Shown here: piece after piece, positions 26,933-35,496 of the stretch
Layout: the number at the start of each line of letters is the position of its first letter
How positions within the stretch are numbered: position 1 is the stretch's first letter
Origin: Marinomonas transparens
GTDB lineage: Bacteria; Pseudomonadota; Gammaproteobacteria; Pseudomonadales; Marinomonadaceae
Direction of reading: 5' to 3'
DNA: 64,000 nucleotides
Assembly (NCBI RefSeq): GCF_016463975.1
Contig: NZ_JAEMNX010000006.1
Location: 1 to 64,000 of the forward strand
Position numbers and translations under genes: made by a program
Notes under the pieces: generated by a model
What the model was told of the DNA's origin: nothing
What the model saw: the letters and a program-made list of their open reading frames with translations, nothing else
Databases searched by the model: none

Positions 26933-27727
26933 ATGGTTACTACTATGGTTAAAGCAATTGACTCTGTCGCACGTGCGATGCAAGTACTTGATCAATTACA
27001 AAAAGCCTCTCCACTAACCCTTTCTGAGCTGCAGCGTTGCACGGGGATTAATAAGGCCACCTTGTTACGCATTTTGAAAACATTAAGCTTGAGTGGTTGG
27101 GTGATCAAATCCCTTAGCGAAAATAAATATAGCTTATCCGCCTCTGTGTTAGAGGATTCAAAACCAAAGTCATTAGAGGCTCGTTTAGCGGAAGCGGCGG
27201 CCCCTATTTTAGATGAACTTTATGATATTCTGGCTTGGCCTTCCGACATTGCCATTTGTGATGGTGATCGCATGAAGTTGATTGAGACTACGTGTCACCG
27301 TGCAGAGTCTTTTCCTTATCGTTCATCCATTCGTTCTCGCCCAGAATTTTTATATTCTGGAGTAGGGCGGTGCTTTTTAGCTCTTTGTGATGCTAAAGAG
27401 CGGCAGGACATTATTAATCGATTAAAAAAATTACCGAATAAAGAGGGCAAGTTAGCGCACGACACGGTTTGGTTAAATCAGATGATAGAGCAAACACGAA
27501 GTCTAGGTTATGGTGTTCGCCAATCGTCTTATTACAATCATCGAACTACTTCTGGTCTGTCCATAGATGCTATCGCAGTGCCTATTAAGGAACCTGGAGG
27601 CAAGCTCATAGGTTGCCTTTCTGTCGCTTGGCCACAAGGTAGCTTTATACAGGCGAGTTTGGAAAAAGCAGTATTGCCTCATTTAAGAAGGGCAGCGGTA
27701 GATATTGCTAAGCGCATGCCTTCTTAG
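26933..27727 (+). CDS. IclR-family transcriptional regulator
   Basis: 264 residues. N-terminal winged HTH (AIDSVARAMQVLDQL, then LTLSELQRCTGINKATLLRI to about residue 65) and the C-terminal IclR effector domain with GVRQSSYYNHRTTSGL near 195 and IDAIAVPI. Such regulators bind small carboxylates or aromatic acids. Neither possible start (26933, or ATG at 26945) has a good ribosome site; the first is kept. Neighbours give no clear target; the dyad at 26786-26799 suggests self-control. Confidence 0.85.
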   Translation: MVTTMVKAIDSVARAMQVLDQLQKASPLTLSELQRCTGINKATLLRILKTLSLSGWVIKSLSENKYSLSASVLEDSKPKSLEARLAEAAAPILDELYDILAWPSDIAICDGDRMKLIETTCHRAESFPYRSSIRSRPEFLYSGVGRCFLALCDAKERQDIINRLKKLPNKEGKLAHDTVWLNQMIEQTRSLGYGVRQSSYYNHRTTSGLSIDAIAVPIKEPGGKLIGCLSVAWPQGSFIQASLEKAVLPHLRRAAVDIAKRMPS

Positions 27728-27771
27728 CCGCATTTATTGCCTTATTTGATTTAACGCATTCCATTATCACT

Positions 27772-27786
27772 TGATAGTCATTATCA
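27772..27786. promoter_or_regulatory. Candidate Fur box
   Basis: TGATAGTCATTATCA matches the 7-1-7 Fur consensus TGATAATNATTATCA at all but one defined position. It ends 34 bp before the start of the binding-protein gene. Confidence 0.65.
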
Positions 27787-27820
27787 TGTCGATTCCTATT
27801 TATTGTATTAAGGTATCCAC

Positions 27821-28903
27821 ATGTTTAAGTCCTTCCTAACGTTGTTGTTTTCTTTTTGGGTAGGTGCTTTATGGGCAGCTCCTGTCACGGTTCAAGATGT
27901 TCTGGGTCGTGATGTGACGTTTAATGCTCCGGCACAAAGAGTAATTGTTGGTTTTTACCCTGAAGATTATATGGCGATAGGCACGGAAGCCGCTTACGAC
28001 AAGGTTGTCGGTATGTCTAAGTATATTTGGCAAGCCCGTTCTGCTAATTGGGATATGTATGTTAAGCATCGCCCTTCTTTAGCAGATATTCCTGGGATTG
28101 GTCGAGTAGATGCAAAAACTTTTTCTATTGAAAAAGTCATTAGCTTAAATCCGGACTTATTGATGCTTGCTGATTGGCAATACAAGGGGTTGGGTGAAGA
28201 TATCAAACGCATTGAAAGTGCAGGGATTCCTGTGCTGGTCGTGGATTACAATGCGCAAACATTGCAGCGTCATATTAAGAGTACTGAGCTGATTGGTGTG
28301 ATTACTGGTCAAGAAGAAAGAGCGGCGAAGATAGCGAATGAATATAAGCATAACGTTGAGATGATTGAAAAACGCCTTGCTAAAGCAAATTTACCAAAAC
28401 CAAAAATTTATACTGAATATGGTGCTGGTGGCATTCAAGAGCTTGGCTTTACCTTTGGTAAAAACATGTGGGGAGCGATTTCCACTATGGCGGGTGGTGA
28501 TAATATCGCTGCGCCTTTTGTAGAATGGTGGGGCAAGTTGAACCCTGAGCAAGTGATTGCTTCTAACCCTGATATTATCGTGATCACAGGCTATGACACC
28601 GCTAAAAGTACAGACTCTATGATTATGGGGCAAGACGTAGAGGAAGCGGATGCTCGTCAACGCTTGGAGAACTTTAAAAACCGTACCGGTTGGTCATCAA
28701 TTTCTGCCGTTAAGAATAATCGTTTATACGGCGCTTACCATGGCGCATGTCGAACCATTATAGACGGCGCTATGATTCAGTTTTTCGCTAAGGCTATGTA
28801 CCCCGATTTGTTTGCGGATCTTGATCCAGAAAAAGCCTATTCAGGCTTTTATGAAAAATACCTGCCAGTGACACCAGAAGGGACCTTTACCCTTCAGTTG
28901 TAA
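27821..28903 (+). CDS. Periplasmic iron-chelate (siderophore/haem type) binding protein
   Basis: 360 residues with a signal peptide (MFKSFLTLLFSFWVGALWAA, cleavage near 20). The mature part begins VTVQDVLGRDVTFNAPAQRV, the standard opening of family 8 (TroA/BtuF-like) binding proteins. It continues with VISLNPDLLMLA near 110 and VIASNPDIIVITG near 245, the two lobes' markers. These proteins hand iron-siderophore, haem or cobalamin to an ABC importer. The Fur-like site just upstream argues for iron. No permease or ATPase is adjacent, so the partner must be elsewhere or the gene is an orphan. Confidence 0.85.
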   Translation: MFKSFLTLLFSFWVGALWAAPVTVQDVLGRDVTFNAPAQRVIVGFYPEDYMAIGTEAAYDKVVGMSKYIWQARSANWDMYVKHRPSLADIPGIGRVDAKTFSIEKVISLNPDLLMLADWQYKGLGEDIKRIESAGIPVLVVDYNAQTLQRHIKSTELIGVITGQEERAAKIANEYKHNVEMIEKRLAKANLPKPKIYTEYGAGGIQELGFTFGKNMWGAISTMAGGDNIAAPFVEWWGKLNPEQVIASNPDIIVITGYDTAKSTDSMIMGQDVEEADARQRLENFKNRTGWSSISAVKNNRLYGAYHGACRTIIDGAMIQFFAKAMYPDLFADLDPEKAYSGFYEKYLPVTPEGTFTLQL

Positions 28904-28910
28904 ATGTCGT

Positions 28911-28958
28911 TTTCTCTCACTCTTCCCTTTCAAAAAAGGGGCGGAGTGAGAGAAAAAA
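28911..28958. terminator. Bidirectional terminator
   Basis: TTTCTCTCACT (28911-28921) pairs with AGTGAGAGAAA (28945-28955), with an inner CCCTTT/AAAGGG. A-rich and T-rich flanks let it serve both this gene and convergent hpxO. Confidence 0.75.
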
Positions 28959-28971
28959 ATAATGAATGCTG

Positions 28972-30141
28972 CTAAGCCAATGGCCCACCTAAGATGGTAT
29001 TGCTGAGTCCTGCGATGATGTTTTCGCCTTTCTCTGCCCTTAGTTCATCATACCAAGCTTGAGTTTCCTGCATGTCTTTTCCATGGGTCACATCACAGCG
29101 CTTACGTGCTTTGAGTACAAGATCTTTGGCGCGAAAGTGACGTTTTTTCTCGTAGCTTTTTAGTACGTTTTTAATATCTGTATTTGTTATTAGCCTTGCC
29201 TCGGCAAAACATTGTCCCAGTACTACTGCGTCTTCTAGAGCGGAGCAACCTCCTTGACCTATGTCTGGTGTAGTGCTGTGAGCAGCGTCACCCAGTAGGG
29301 CAATATTGTCTTTAACAAAGGTGTCAAAGGGCTCTATGTCATGAATTTCGATTCGGTTGGTGGCTTGAGCATCAATAGCATCTATTAGAATTTGTACAGG
29401 TTCTGCCCAGTCTTTAAAGTAGCCTTTTAGATCGGAGATGACAGTTGATCTGTCTTCTTCAAGCCCTTTTGGTAAAGGCACATCAAAGAAGAAATAAAAC
29501 CGATTGTTGGCGATAGGCATGATGGAAACGCGCTTACCTTCACCGACAAAAGTGGTCCATTGATCCCCTGGTGCAATGTTTTCATCCACGTCCACAAGGC
29601 CATTCCAGTTCACATAGCCAGCATAGCGGCGCTCTGTTTGGTAACCTAAAACGTGGCTGCGTACCGCAGAGTGGGTACCGTCTGCGGCGATCATAAAATC
29701 ACCGCTGGCTTGGCTTCCATCGGTAAAATACGCCGTAACCCCCGTTTCGTTTTGTTTGACTTTTTCAATACGTTTACCAAATTGAATTTTTTCGCGCCCC
29801 CAATGATCGATCATTTGGCTTTGTAAATCGGCTCTTGACACTGGGCAAGGGCGTTCGCCTACGGCCTCGACTAGGGGCGCAAGACTAAACTGAGTCATGA
29901 CTGAGCCAGTAAAGCCATCTTGATAAGCAAGGTTGTGCATAGGCCCGCCAAGGGCGTCCATAATATGTCCCATGCCTAGATGCGTCATACATTTTACCCC
30001 ATTGGACCAAATGGAGAGTGCCGCACCAACGGGCTTAATTTCTTTTACGGCTTCAAAAATATCGCACTCAATACCTTGTTGTTTTAGCGCGGCAGCAGCA
30101 GACATTCCGCCGATTCCTGCCCCAATAATTAGTGCTTTCAT
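28972..30141 (-). CDS. hpxO: FAD-dependent urate hydroxylase HpxO
   Basis: 389 residues. N-terminal GAGIGGMSAAAALKQQGI binds the FAD ADP part, DFMIAADGTHSAVR near 150 is the group A hydroxylase motif, and LLGDAAHSTTPDIGQGG near 285 closes the flavin site. The best fit among these monooxygenases is HpxO, which turns urate into 5-hydroxyisourate with NADH and oxygen; the hiuH gene just upstream, for the next enzyme, supports it. AGGAGACCATC precedes the ATG. A sigma-54-like promoter lies in the 258-bp gap behind hiuH, so hpxO may have its own promoter. Confidence 0.9.
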   Translation of the reverse strand: MKALIIGAGIGGMSAAAALKQQGIECDIFEAVKEIKPVGAALSIWSNGVKCMTHLGMGHIMDALGGPMHNLAYQDGFTGSVMTQFSLAPLVEAVGERPCPVSRADLQSQMIDHWGREKIQFGKRIEKVKQNETGVTAYFTDGSQASGDFMIAADGTHSAVRSHVLGYQTERRYAGYVNWNGLVDVDENIAPGDQWTTFVGEGKRVSIMPIANNRFYFFFDVPLPKGLEEDRSTVISDLKGYFKDWAEPVQILIDAIDAQATNRIEIHDIEPFDTFVKDNIALLGDAAHSTTPDIGQGGCSALEDAVVLGQCFAEARLITNTDIKNVLKSYEKKRHFRAKDLVLKARKRCDVTHGKDMQETQAWYDELRAEKGENIIAGLSNTILGGPLA

Positions 30142-30344
30142 GATGGTCTCCTACTTATATAGAGGAGTAATTCGCAAAAAATATGCCATGAAACAAATGA
30201 ATCGGCATATTTATTTTTGTCCCCCGTGTTTCATATGGCTTAGAAAGGTTTTAGTTAGATGGAGGCGTAATAAAGGAGAGTAAGTGAAGGGGCTGTTAGC
30301 CTAGCTTCACTATCAGAAGGAATAAAGTGAGTGCGTTATATTAG

Positions 30345-30360
30345 TGCAAATTATTGACCA
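30345..30360 (-). promoter_or_regulatory. Sigma-54-like promoter for hpxO
   Basis: On the minus strand TGGTCA-ATAAT-TTGCA, against consensus TGGCAC-N5-TTGCA; the GG and GC are 10 nt apart as required. It would give a leader of about 195 nt. Confidence 0.5.
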
Positions 30361-30399
30361 ATCGTTCAGTTTTGGTGAGCTTTTTTCGAATATGAGATC

Positions 30400-30756
30400 C
30401 TAGCTGCCACGGTAAGTACTGTATGAGTAGGGTGAAACCAGTAGTGGAATATGATAGTGAGCCTCTTCATCACTGATACCGAAGCGAATGATGACAGTGT
30501 TTAGAAAGCTTGGAGAGGACTGTACTTCAACCGATTTAGAAAAGTACTCATCAATAGCAAATTCAAGCTCATAAACCCCTGCTTTAAAGTCACTGCCTTC
30601 TAGTAATGGCTGGTCACAGCGACCGTCATCGTTAGAGATTGTGCTGTGAATATGCTTACGCTGTCCGTCTGTCATATGTTCGAATAAATGAATGGTAACG
30701 CCAGTGGCAGCAATGCCTTTTGTGGTATCCAAAATATGCGTTGTTAGGTAACCCAT
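30400..30756 (-). CDS. hiuH: 5-hydroxyisourate hydrolase
   Basis: 118 residues, the usual transthyretin-like size. It opens GYLTTHILDTTKGIAATGV with the active-site His, has a central RCDQPLL and ends in YRGS, the family signature tail. It hydrolyses 5-hydroxyisourate to OHCU in the cytoplasm. GAGGAAAGACA precedes the ATG. It is divergent from uraD, 147 bp apart, which acts on its product, and upstream of hpxO, which makes its substrate. Confidence 0.95.
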   Translation of the reverse strand: MGYLTTHILDTTKGIAATGVTIHLFEHMTDGQRKHIHSTISNDDGRCDQPLLEGSDFKAGVYELEFAIDEYFSKSVEVQSSPSFLNTVIIRFGISDEEAHYHIPLLVSPYSYSTYRGS

Positions 30757-30903
30757 TGTCTTTCCTCAGCCTAATGTCACTTTTTGACTTATCTTGCCTG
30801 TTTTTTGCAAGAGAAGCCCTATATATAAGAGAACGATCAAGATTTGTGCCAGCGATTTTGATCTTGGCTTTATTTTTATCACAGGTATTTTTGGAGAACG
30901 AGT

Positions 30904-31425
30904 ATGCCGAGTCTACATCCTGTTTTTAGCCAATTGAGTGAGACAGAATTTGTTTCTTTGTTGGGTAGTATTTACGAACATTCACCTTGGGTGGCCGAGC
31001 AACTTTGGCAACAAAAAGTGCAATATCCAACGGGCTATTTTGATGACATTGCAAAAATTAAAAATGCCATGCGAGAAATAGTTGAGCAAAGCACAGAAGA
31101 ACAAAAACTTATATTATTACGAGCGCACCCAGATCTTGCCGGAAAAGCGGCATTAGCTGGTGAGCTGACAGATGCATCAAAAACGGAACAATCAGGTGTT
31201 GGCTTGGATCAGTGTAGTGAAGACGAATTGGTTCATTTTCTCCAATTAAACGATGCCTACCGAGCCAAATTTGCCTTCCCTTTTATTATGGCCGTGAAAG
31301 GTGCGACCAAAGAACAAGTACTGGCAGGGTTTATTGAGCGAACCCCGAATGACTGGCAAACGGAGTTCGATAGAGCCATGGTTGAAGTGCATAAGATCGC
31401 AGGGTTCCGGCTGGCGGACTTTTAG
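30904..31425 (+). CDS. uraD: OHCU decarboxylase
   Basis: 173 residues, all-helical family. The LLRAHPDLAGKAA stretch near 75 carries the catalytic His. TEQSGVGLDQCS near 98 and FPFIMAVKG near 135 are the other conserved blocks. It decarboxylates 2-oxo-4-hydroxy-4-carboxy-5-ureidoimidazoline to S-allantoin, completing urate opening. GGAGAACGAGT precedes the ATG. The stop lies 12 bp from the stop of the convergent lysE-type gene. Confidence 0.95.
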   Translation: MPSLHPVFSQLSETEFVSLLGSIYEHSPWVAEQLWQQKVQYPTGYFDDIAKIKNAMREIVEQSTEEQKLILLRAHPDLAGKAALAGELTDASKTEQSGVGLDQCSEDELVHFLQLNDAYRAKFAFPFIMAVKGATKEQVLAGFIERTPNDWQTEFDRAMVEVHKIAGFRLADF

Positions 31426-31437
31426 ATTGTTAAAGCT

Positions 31438-32043
31438 TTAGATAAACATCATGGGCAAAGTCGTTAACAATAAGCCCCCCATAGACACACTAAAGTAACG
31501 GTGAAACTTAGGGTCTTGTAGCCTTTTAGAGACCAGCTTGCCTATGGTAATCCACATGAAGGTTCCCGGTAGTGTTGCCACATTAAACATCAAAAGACAC
31601 AGCAAAGCAGATGGCCAAAAAAGATCGCCAGTTAAAGTAAAGACCGAGCTGGCGGTCATCAAACTCGCCCAAGATTTAGGGTTAATCGCTTGAAAAGTGG
31701 CCGCTTGCATTATTTTCATCGGTTGTAAGCTTTTTTTATCACTATGCATTTTCGCGCTGGCAATTTTGATCGACATATAAACAATGTAGCCGGCGGCAAT
31801 AGCGGTGAAAACGTCATGCAAGAAAGGCCAGTGTTTAAACATTTCGCCTAACCCAAATAAAATCATAATATGCAGCAAGGTCATGCCGAATCGAATACCA
31901 AGTACATGGGGCAAGGTTTTTCTAAAACCAAAATTGGCACCAGAGTTGGCCAGTAAAATATTATTAGGCCCAGGGGTTATCGTGCTGATTAGGCAAAACA
32001 GCATTAACGCGGGAACCAATTCCAATAGGGCGCTATTCATCAT
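31438..32043 (-). CDS. LysE/RhtB-family amino-acid exporter
   Basis: 201 residues, about six membrane segments. The opening block STITPGPNNILLANSGANFG is the LysE-family motif; INPKSWASLMTAS near 128 is the second. Members export amino acids or related compounds. AAGGAAAG precedes the start; a second ATG follows immediately. It is divergent from a MocR regulator with shared ATACAAT sites between them, which suggests that regulator controls it. Confidence 0.88.
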   Translation of the reverse strand: MMNSALLELVPALMLFCLISTITPGPNNILLANSGANFGFRKTLPHVLGIRFGMTLLHIMILFGLGEMFKHWPFLHDVFTAIAAGYIVYMSIKIASAKMHSDKKSLQPMKIMQAATFQAINPKSWASLMTASSVFTLTGDLFWPSALLCLLMFNVATLPGTFMWITIGKLVSKRLQDPKFHRYFSVSMGGLLLTTLPMMFI

Positions 32044-32075
32044 TTTCTTTCCTTTTCATAAAGCCTAAGTAAATA

Positions 32076-32133
32076 ATTGTATAGATACAATTTGTGGTGT
32101 ATTGTGCCTATATAGACTTACATACAATACAAT
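32076..32133. promoter_or_regulatory. Candidate MocR operator region
   Basis: ATTGTAT-AG-ATACAAT forms a dyad at 32076-32091. ATACAAT recurs twice, overlapping, at 32122-32133. Repeated heptamers in the 112-bp divergent gap fit the direct-repeat binding known for MocR proteins. Confidence 0.5.
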
Positions 32134-32155
32134 TTTGGACAATTTATTTATTGTT

Positions 32156-33562
32156 ATGAATACAATTTACGAAGTGAGTAAAGAAGCGTTCGATCAAGCG
32201 TGTTTGGCCGATTCAAAGTACAAGGCATTAGCTTTGTTGATCGAGCAGGCCATTCAATCTGGCGAATTACCAGATCAGCAAAAACTGCCAGCACAAAGGC
32301 TATTGGCGGATAAGCTGGAAATCACTCATGGCACAGTGACCAGAGCCTATGATCTGCTGGAAAAGAAAGGTCTGGTGAATGCGAAGTTAGGCGCGGGGAC
32401 CTATGTCAATCTGCCTAGTACCTTCACCAGCCGTCATGCCCATGAGCCGATCATGAAAGAGTACGATTTTGCGTCTAGTATGCAGCCCATGCTAGGTCAG
32501 CAAATGCTCATTAAAAACGCCCTAAATGAACTGGCTCAAGACCTTGTTGCGGTAGAGAATGTGATGACTTATTCGCCACAAGGCATACAGAAACATAAGC
32601 AGGTTTTTACCGATTGGCTGGCTACAAAAAAAATTCATATCGATCCGAGTGACATTGCTTTTACGCAAGGCGCTCAGCAAGGCATGTATACGTGTTTGCA
32701 AATTCTCACCCAAGAAAACGATTACATTCTTCATGAAGAATTGGCTTACCCTGGTGTATTTCGTGCTGCTGAGTCGAGCCGAGTAAACCCATTAAGTGTG
32801 CCACTCACATCGGAAGGTTTGGATTTGGCTGTTTTAGAAGAATACTGCCAAAAATTTCACCCTAAAGTCTTGTACATTACCCCCAATATTCAAAACCCCA
32901 CCAACATCCAATATTCACAACAGCAGTTAAACGCTATCTTAACATTGAGTGAAAAATATCAGTTTTATATCATCGAAGACGATGTGAATTACTGCTTGCC
33001 AGAAAACTGGAGAGTGCCGTTACAGCAACAAGCACCGGATCGGGTTTTTTACCTTTCTAGCTTGTCTAAATACGTGGCGGGTGGTTTAAGGGTGGCTTAT
33101 TGCTTGGTGCCTAAGCAATGGCAGCAAGCTTTTAATTTGAGTATTCATAGCCAATGTTGGATGGTGTCGACGCTGAATTTTGAACTGGCGACACGGTTTT
33201 TAAGAAGTGAAAACTTCAAACACAATCAATCTCTTTTAGAAGGAGAAATGCGTTATCGACAAGAGGCGTTTCAAGCATTTGCGAATAAATACGCGTTTCG
33301 TTCCCGTAGTGGTGGTTTGAATGCTTGGTTGGAATTACCAAACCATATTAATGTGAATCAGTTTAATAATGTCTTAGCGATGCAAAATATCAAGGTGAGG
33401 CCGGCGGATTTATTTCGCAGCCCGACAGTGTCTTTGCCTTCGGTAAATTGCTTTAGAGTGTCGTTAGGTGGGTTTAATTCACGGGCCGATTTTGAAAAAG
33501 GCTTGGCTATGCTTGAACAAGCGTTAATTCAATTTAATAGCCAACAAGATATTGTGATTTGA
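32156..33562 (+). CDS. MocR-type GntR/aminotransferase regulator
   Basis: 468 residues from ATG at 32156. N-terminal GntR winged HTH (LPAQRLLADKLEITHGTVTR near 45) is fused to a class I aminotransferase fold with TQGAQQGMYTCLQIL near 175 and the pyridoxal-phosphate site SLSKYVAGGLRVAY near 305. MocR proteins use PLP to sense amines or amino acids. The frame is open to 32102, but translation from there would run over the ATACAAT repeats. No good ribosome site is seen; a leaderless or weakly translated start is likely. Probable target: the divergent LysE exporter. Confidence 0.88.
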   Translation: MNTIYEVSKEAFDQACLADSKYKALALLIEQAIQSGELPDQQKLPAQRLLADKLEITHGTVTRAYDLLEKKGLVNAKLGAGTYVNLPSTFTSRHAHEPIMKEYDFASSMQPMLGQQMLIKNALNELAQDLVAVENVMTYSPQGIQKHKQVFTDWLATKKIHIDPSDIAFTQGAQQGMYTCLQILTQENDYILHEELAYPGVFRAAESSRVNPLSVPLTSEGLDLAVLEEYCQKFHPKVLYITPNIQNPTNIQYSQQQLNAILTLSEKYQFYIIEDDVNYCLPENWRVPLQQQAPDRVFYLSSLSKYVAGGLRVAYCLVPKQWQQAFNLSIHSQCWMVSTLNFELATRFLRSENFKHNQSLLEGEMRYRQEAFQAFANKYAFRSRSGGLNAWLELPNHINVNQFNNVLAMQNIKVRPADLFRSPTVSLPSVNCFRVSLGGFNSRADFEKGLAMLEQALIQFNSQQDIVI

Positions 33563-33648
33563 GGTTTTTAGCTTGCTTTTCGGGTGCACTAAAAGACCAG
33601 CATAATTGGTTATGATGGCCTTTTATGGTGTTTACTTGTCGATAAATT

Positions 33649-34635
33649 TTACTTGTCGATAAAGTTCGCTTGAATGCGCTGGGTCAGGAAATCCTTCGCG
33701 CTAATCGGTGGATAATACCTTGCTGGGCCTTGAATGATTTGTGACTTGTTTGCTTGGCAAAAGAAGGCAATGGAATGACGGCTGCCACAATACTCATCGA
33801 CTTTAGGCAAACGTACACGGTGTAAGTTTGACTTGAGCTGGTCGTCGCTCCAGCGCATTAACATATCGCCAATGTTACAGGTGATGACGCCACCAAGGGG
33901 GGGAATGCTTGTCCATTGTTTACTTTCTGCCTCGGCTCCGGGGCACACTTGTAAACCACCGTGTCCTTCATGTTGGAAGAGCAGGGTTAAGCAATCAAAA
34001 TCTGTATGAGCACCAGCTCGCCATAGGTTGCCTTGCTCTTTTACGCCCTCGCTTGGGTAGTAATGCAATAAGCGAAGCGTGCTTTGATAATCCTCTTGAG
34101 TAGGGTTATGAGCTTTACTGAAGAAATCTCTCTCAAAGCCGAGCTTATCAGCAAAACAAGACAGTACTTTCATACCCACTTCCCAGCATTGGCGTTCAAA
34201 AGCAAGTGTGTTTTTCTTGAAGTTTGGCAGCGCTTGCTCGCTTGGCCATAGGTTTTGCATGTGGTATTGGGTAATCTGATAGGATTCTTTCTGATCTTTG
34301 GTGCCTGTTGAAGGGCGAATTTGACTACGGCTTTCCCAACCTGCATTCATGCCTTTTGGCCTCGAATAGTTGGATTTAATACTATCAGGTAAGTTGAAAA
34401 AGCGTTCTGACTCCACAAAGGCGGCGTCTATTTCGCTTTGCTCTATGCCATGATGGCTTAGTTGGAAAAATCCAATTTCGGTAGCGGCCAACCAGAGTTG
34501 CTCTGTAATGTCGTCACGACGGTTTTCGAAATCACTCATATCGATAATGCGGATTTCTCTATTGTCGACATCTTCGCCAGCACCTCCAAAGGTGGTTTCT
34601 CGTTGTAGCTCTTCTAGTTTGTAAGAATGGGGCAT
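33649..34635 (-). CDS. Isopenicillin N synthase-like 2OG-Fe(II) oxygenase
   Basis: 328 residues. N-terminal DIOX_N-like part (REIRIIDMSDF, then ATEIGFFQLSHHGI) and C-terminal oxygenase domain with HTDFD near 215 (iron-binding His and Asp), NLHRV near 278 (distal His) and RHSIAFF (2-oxoglutarate Arg). Such enzymes hydroxylate or desaturate small substrates; this one is unassigned but sits among purine genes. ATG at 34635 is chosen because GAGGAAACC lies just upstream; the frame is open to 34716. The last 16 nt of the region are duplicated just beyond the stop. Confidence 0.85.
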   Translation of the reverse strand: MPHSYKLEELQRETTFGGAGEDVDNREIRIIDMSDFENRRDDITEQLWLAATEIGFFQLSHHGIEQSEIDAAFVESERFFNLPDSIKSNYSRPKGMNAGWESRSQIRPSTGTKDQKESYQITQYHMQNLWPSEQALPNFKKNTLAFERQCWEVGMKVLSCFADKLGFERDFFSKAHNPTQEDYQSTLRLLHYYPSEGVKEQGNLWRAGAHTDFDCLTLLFQHEGHGGLQVCPGAEAESKQWTSIPPLGGVITCNIGDMLMRWSDDQLKSNLHRVRLPKVDEYCGSRHSIAFFCQANKSQIIQGPARYYPPISAKDFLTQRIQANFIDK

Positions 34636-34807
34636 AATGGTTTCCTCTTTCATGACTTCCTTTTCCATAAATAAGTGTGCAAAGGTTTTTTCGTAAAATA
34701 TTTTTAGCCTAAGCAACCTAGTGAAAAAGGAGCAATGACCTGACTGTGCCAGCCTGCTTCTACTCCTTTCTATAGTGTGGCTCTCATTTTTTCTAAAATT
34801 TCTTACT

Positions 34808-34975
34808 TTAGTTCACTTCAAATTCACGGTTAATAGCCGTTTCAGGGTCAAAGCTTGATGTTTCTATACCTTGTGCGGTTGCTGTTGATACCCACGTTTT
34901 TGCAAGTCGTTCAGATGTAATCGCTCCTAATCCATCTTGCTGGCTTACTTCATTGAAGACTAAAATTTTCTCCGT
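34808..34975 (-). pseudogene. C-terminal remnant of an NMT1-type ABC binding protein
   Basis: In one minus-strand frame the sequence reads about 55 residues ending in a TAA. They include NEVSQQDGLGAITSERLAKT and FDPETAINREFEVN. This lines up with the end of the binding protein encoded at 39126-40106 (NEVTTKDGFGNFTTERILKT, then LDPTTAVNTSLTE). Further upstream the frame meets stops. A second copy of this transporter component, or its ancestor, was therefore lost here. Confidence 0.75.
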
Positions 34976-34987
34976 GTTTCATCACAT

Positions 34988-35020
34988 AGTTTGATCTACT
35001 CTTTATAAGTAGAACAAACT
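34988..35020. repeat. Hairpin with 13-bp arms at the remnant's edge
   Basis: AGTTTGATCTACT and AGTAGAACAAACT pair at 12 of 13 positions over a 7-nt spacer. It starts about 12 bp beyond the last recognisable codon of the remnant, so it may mark a recombination end or be a binding site. Confidence 0.5.
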
Positions 35021-35196
35021 AAATTGTTGAAACAACCACAAGAAAATAAGATGAGGAAAGAGCGAGAGGGCTGGGTACACAGTCGAGTTTTATCGATACG
35101 GCTGTCACTTCCCTTTCAACATCCTGCTTGGGTTGTCGAATAAGGTTGTGAGCAATGCCCGGACTTGATGTTGCTTAAAACATCAAATTAAGTCTG

Positions 35197-35445
35197 ACCG
35201 CTTCTACTCGTATGTCACTCAAAAATGCGTGATATGAAGAATGAGCAAAATGTAGGCCAATAGATTTGAATGCGAATATACTGAGCTGTTGGCTTAGTCT
35301 ATTTTAAGAGCGCACTAAATCTGTGCTTTTTGGGTGGGGTTTGCACTAAGAAAAGAAGCAGATTTAGGCTTAAACTCAATAAGCTATAAAATAGTAAGTG
35401 GTATGAGGTTTGCTTGTCTCATTGATCCAAAAGAGTAGAAGCGGT
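35197..35445. repeat. 249-bp segment bounded by perfect 13-bp inverted repeats
   Basis: ACCGCTTCTACTC (35197-35209) is exactly inverted as GAGTAGAAGCGGT (35433-35445). No gene lies inside and no flanking target duplication is evident. A small hairpin TTGATGTT/AACATCAA precedes it at 35165-35186. The rest of 34636-35496 shows no gene. Confidence 0.5.
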
Positions 35446-35455
35446 TAAGCCTTTT

Positions 35456-35471
35456 CGGCCTGGACATTGCT
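35456..35471 (+). promoter_or_regulatory. Sigma-54-like promoter for the oxoguanine deaminase
   Basis: CGGCCT-GGACA-TTGCT has the GG-N10-GC spacing and a good -12 half. The first base departs from consensus, and transcription would begin only about 15 nt before the ATG. Weaker than the other four. Confidence 0.4.
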
Positions 35472-35496
35472 CTTTCCTAATTAAGGGAAGGTGTGT

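Noticed and set aside
30805..30825. Sigma-54-like TAGGGC-TTCTC-TTGCA before hiuH (minus strand)
   Set aside because: The -24 pair is AG instead of GG at the correct 10-nt distance, so it was not called.
35160..35175. GG-N10-GC site CGGACT-TGATG-TTGCT
   Set aside because: It fits the spacing but lies over 300 bp from the deaminase start and overlaps a small hairpin; the site at 35456 is better placed.
35334..35352. TGGGTGGGGTTTGCA as sigma-54 promoter
   Set aside because: Spacing between GG and GC is one base short, and sigma-54 tolerates little change.
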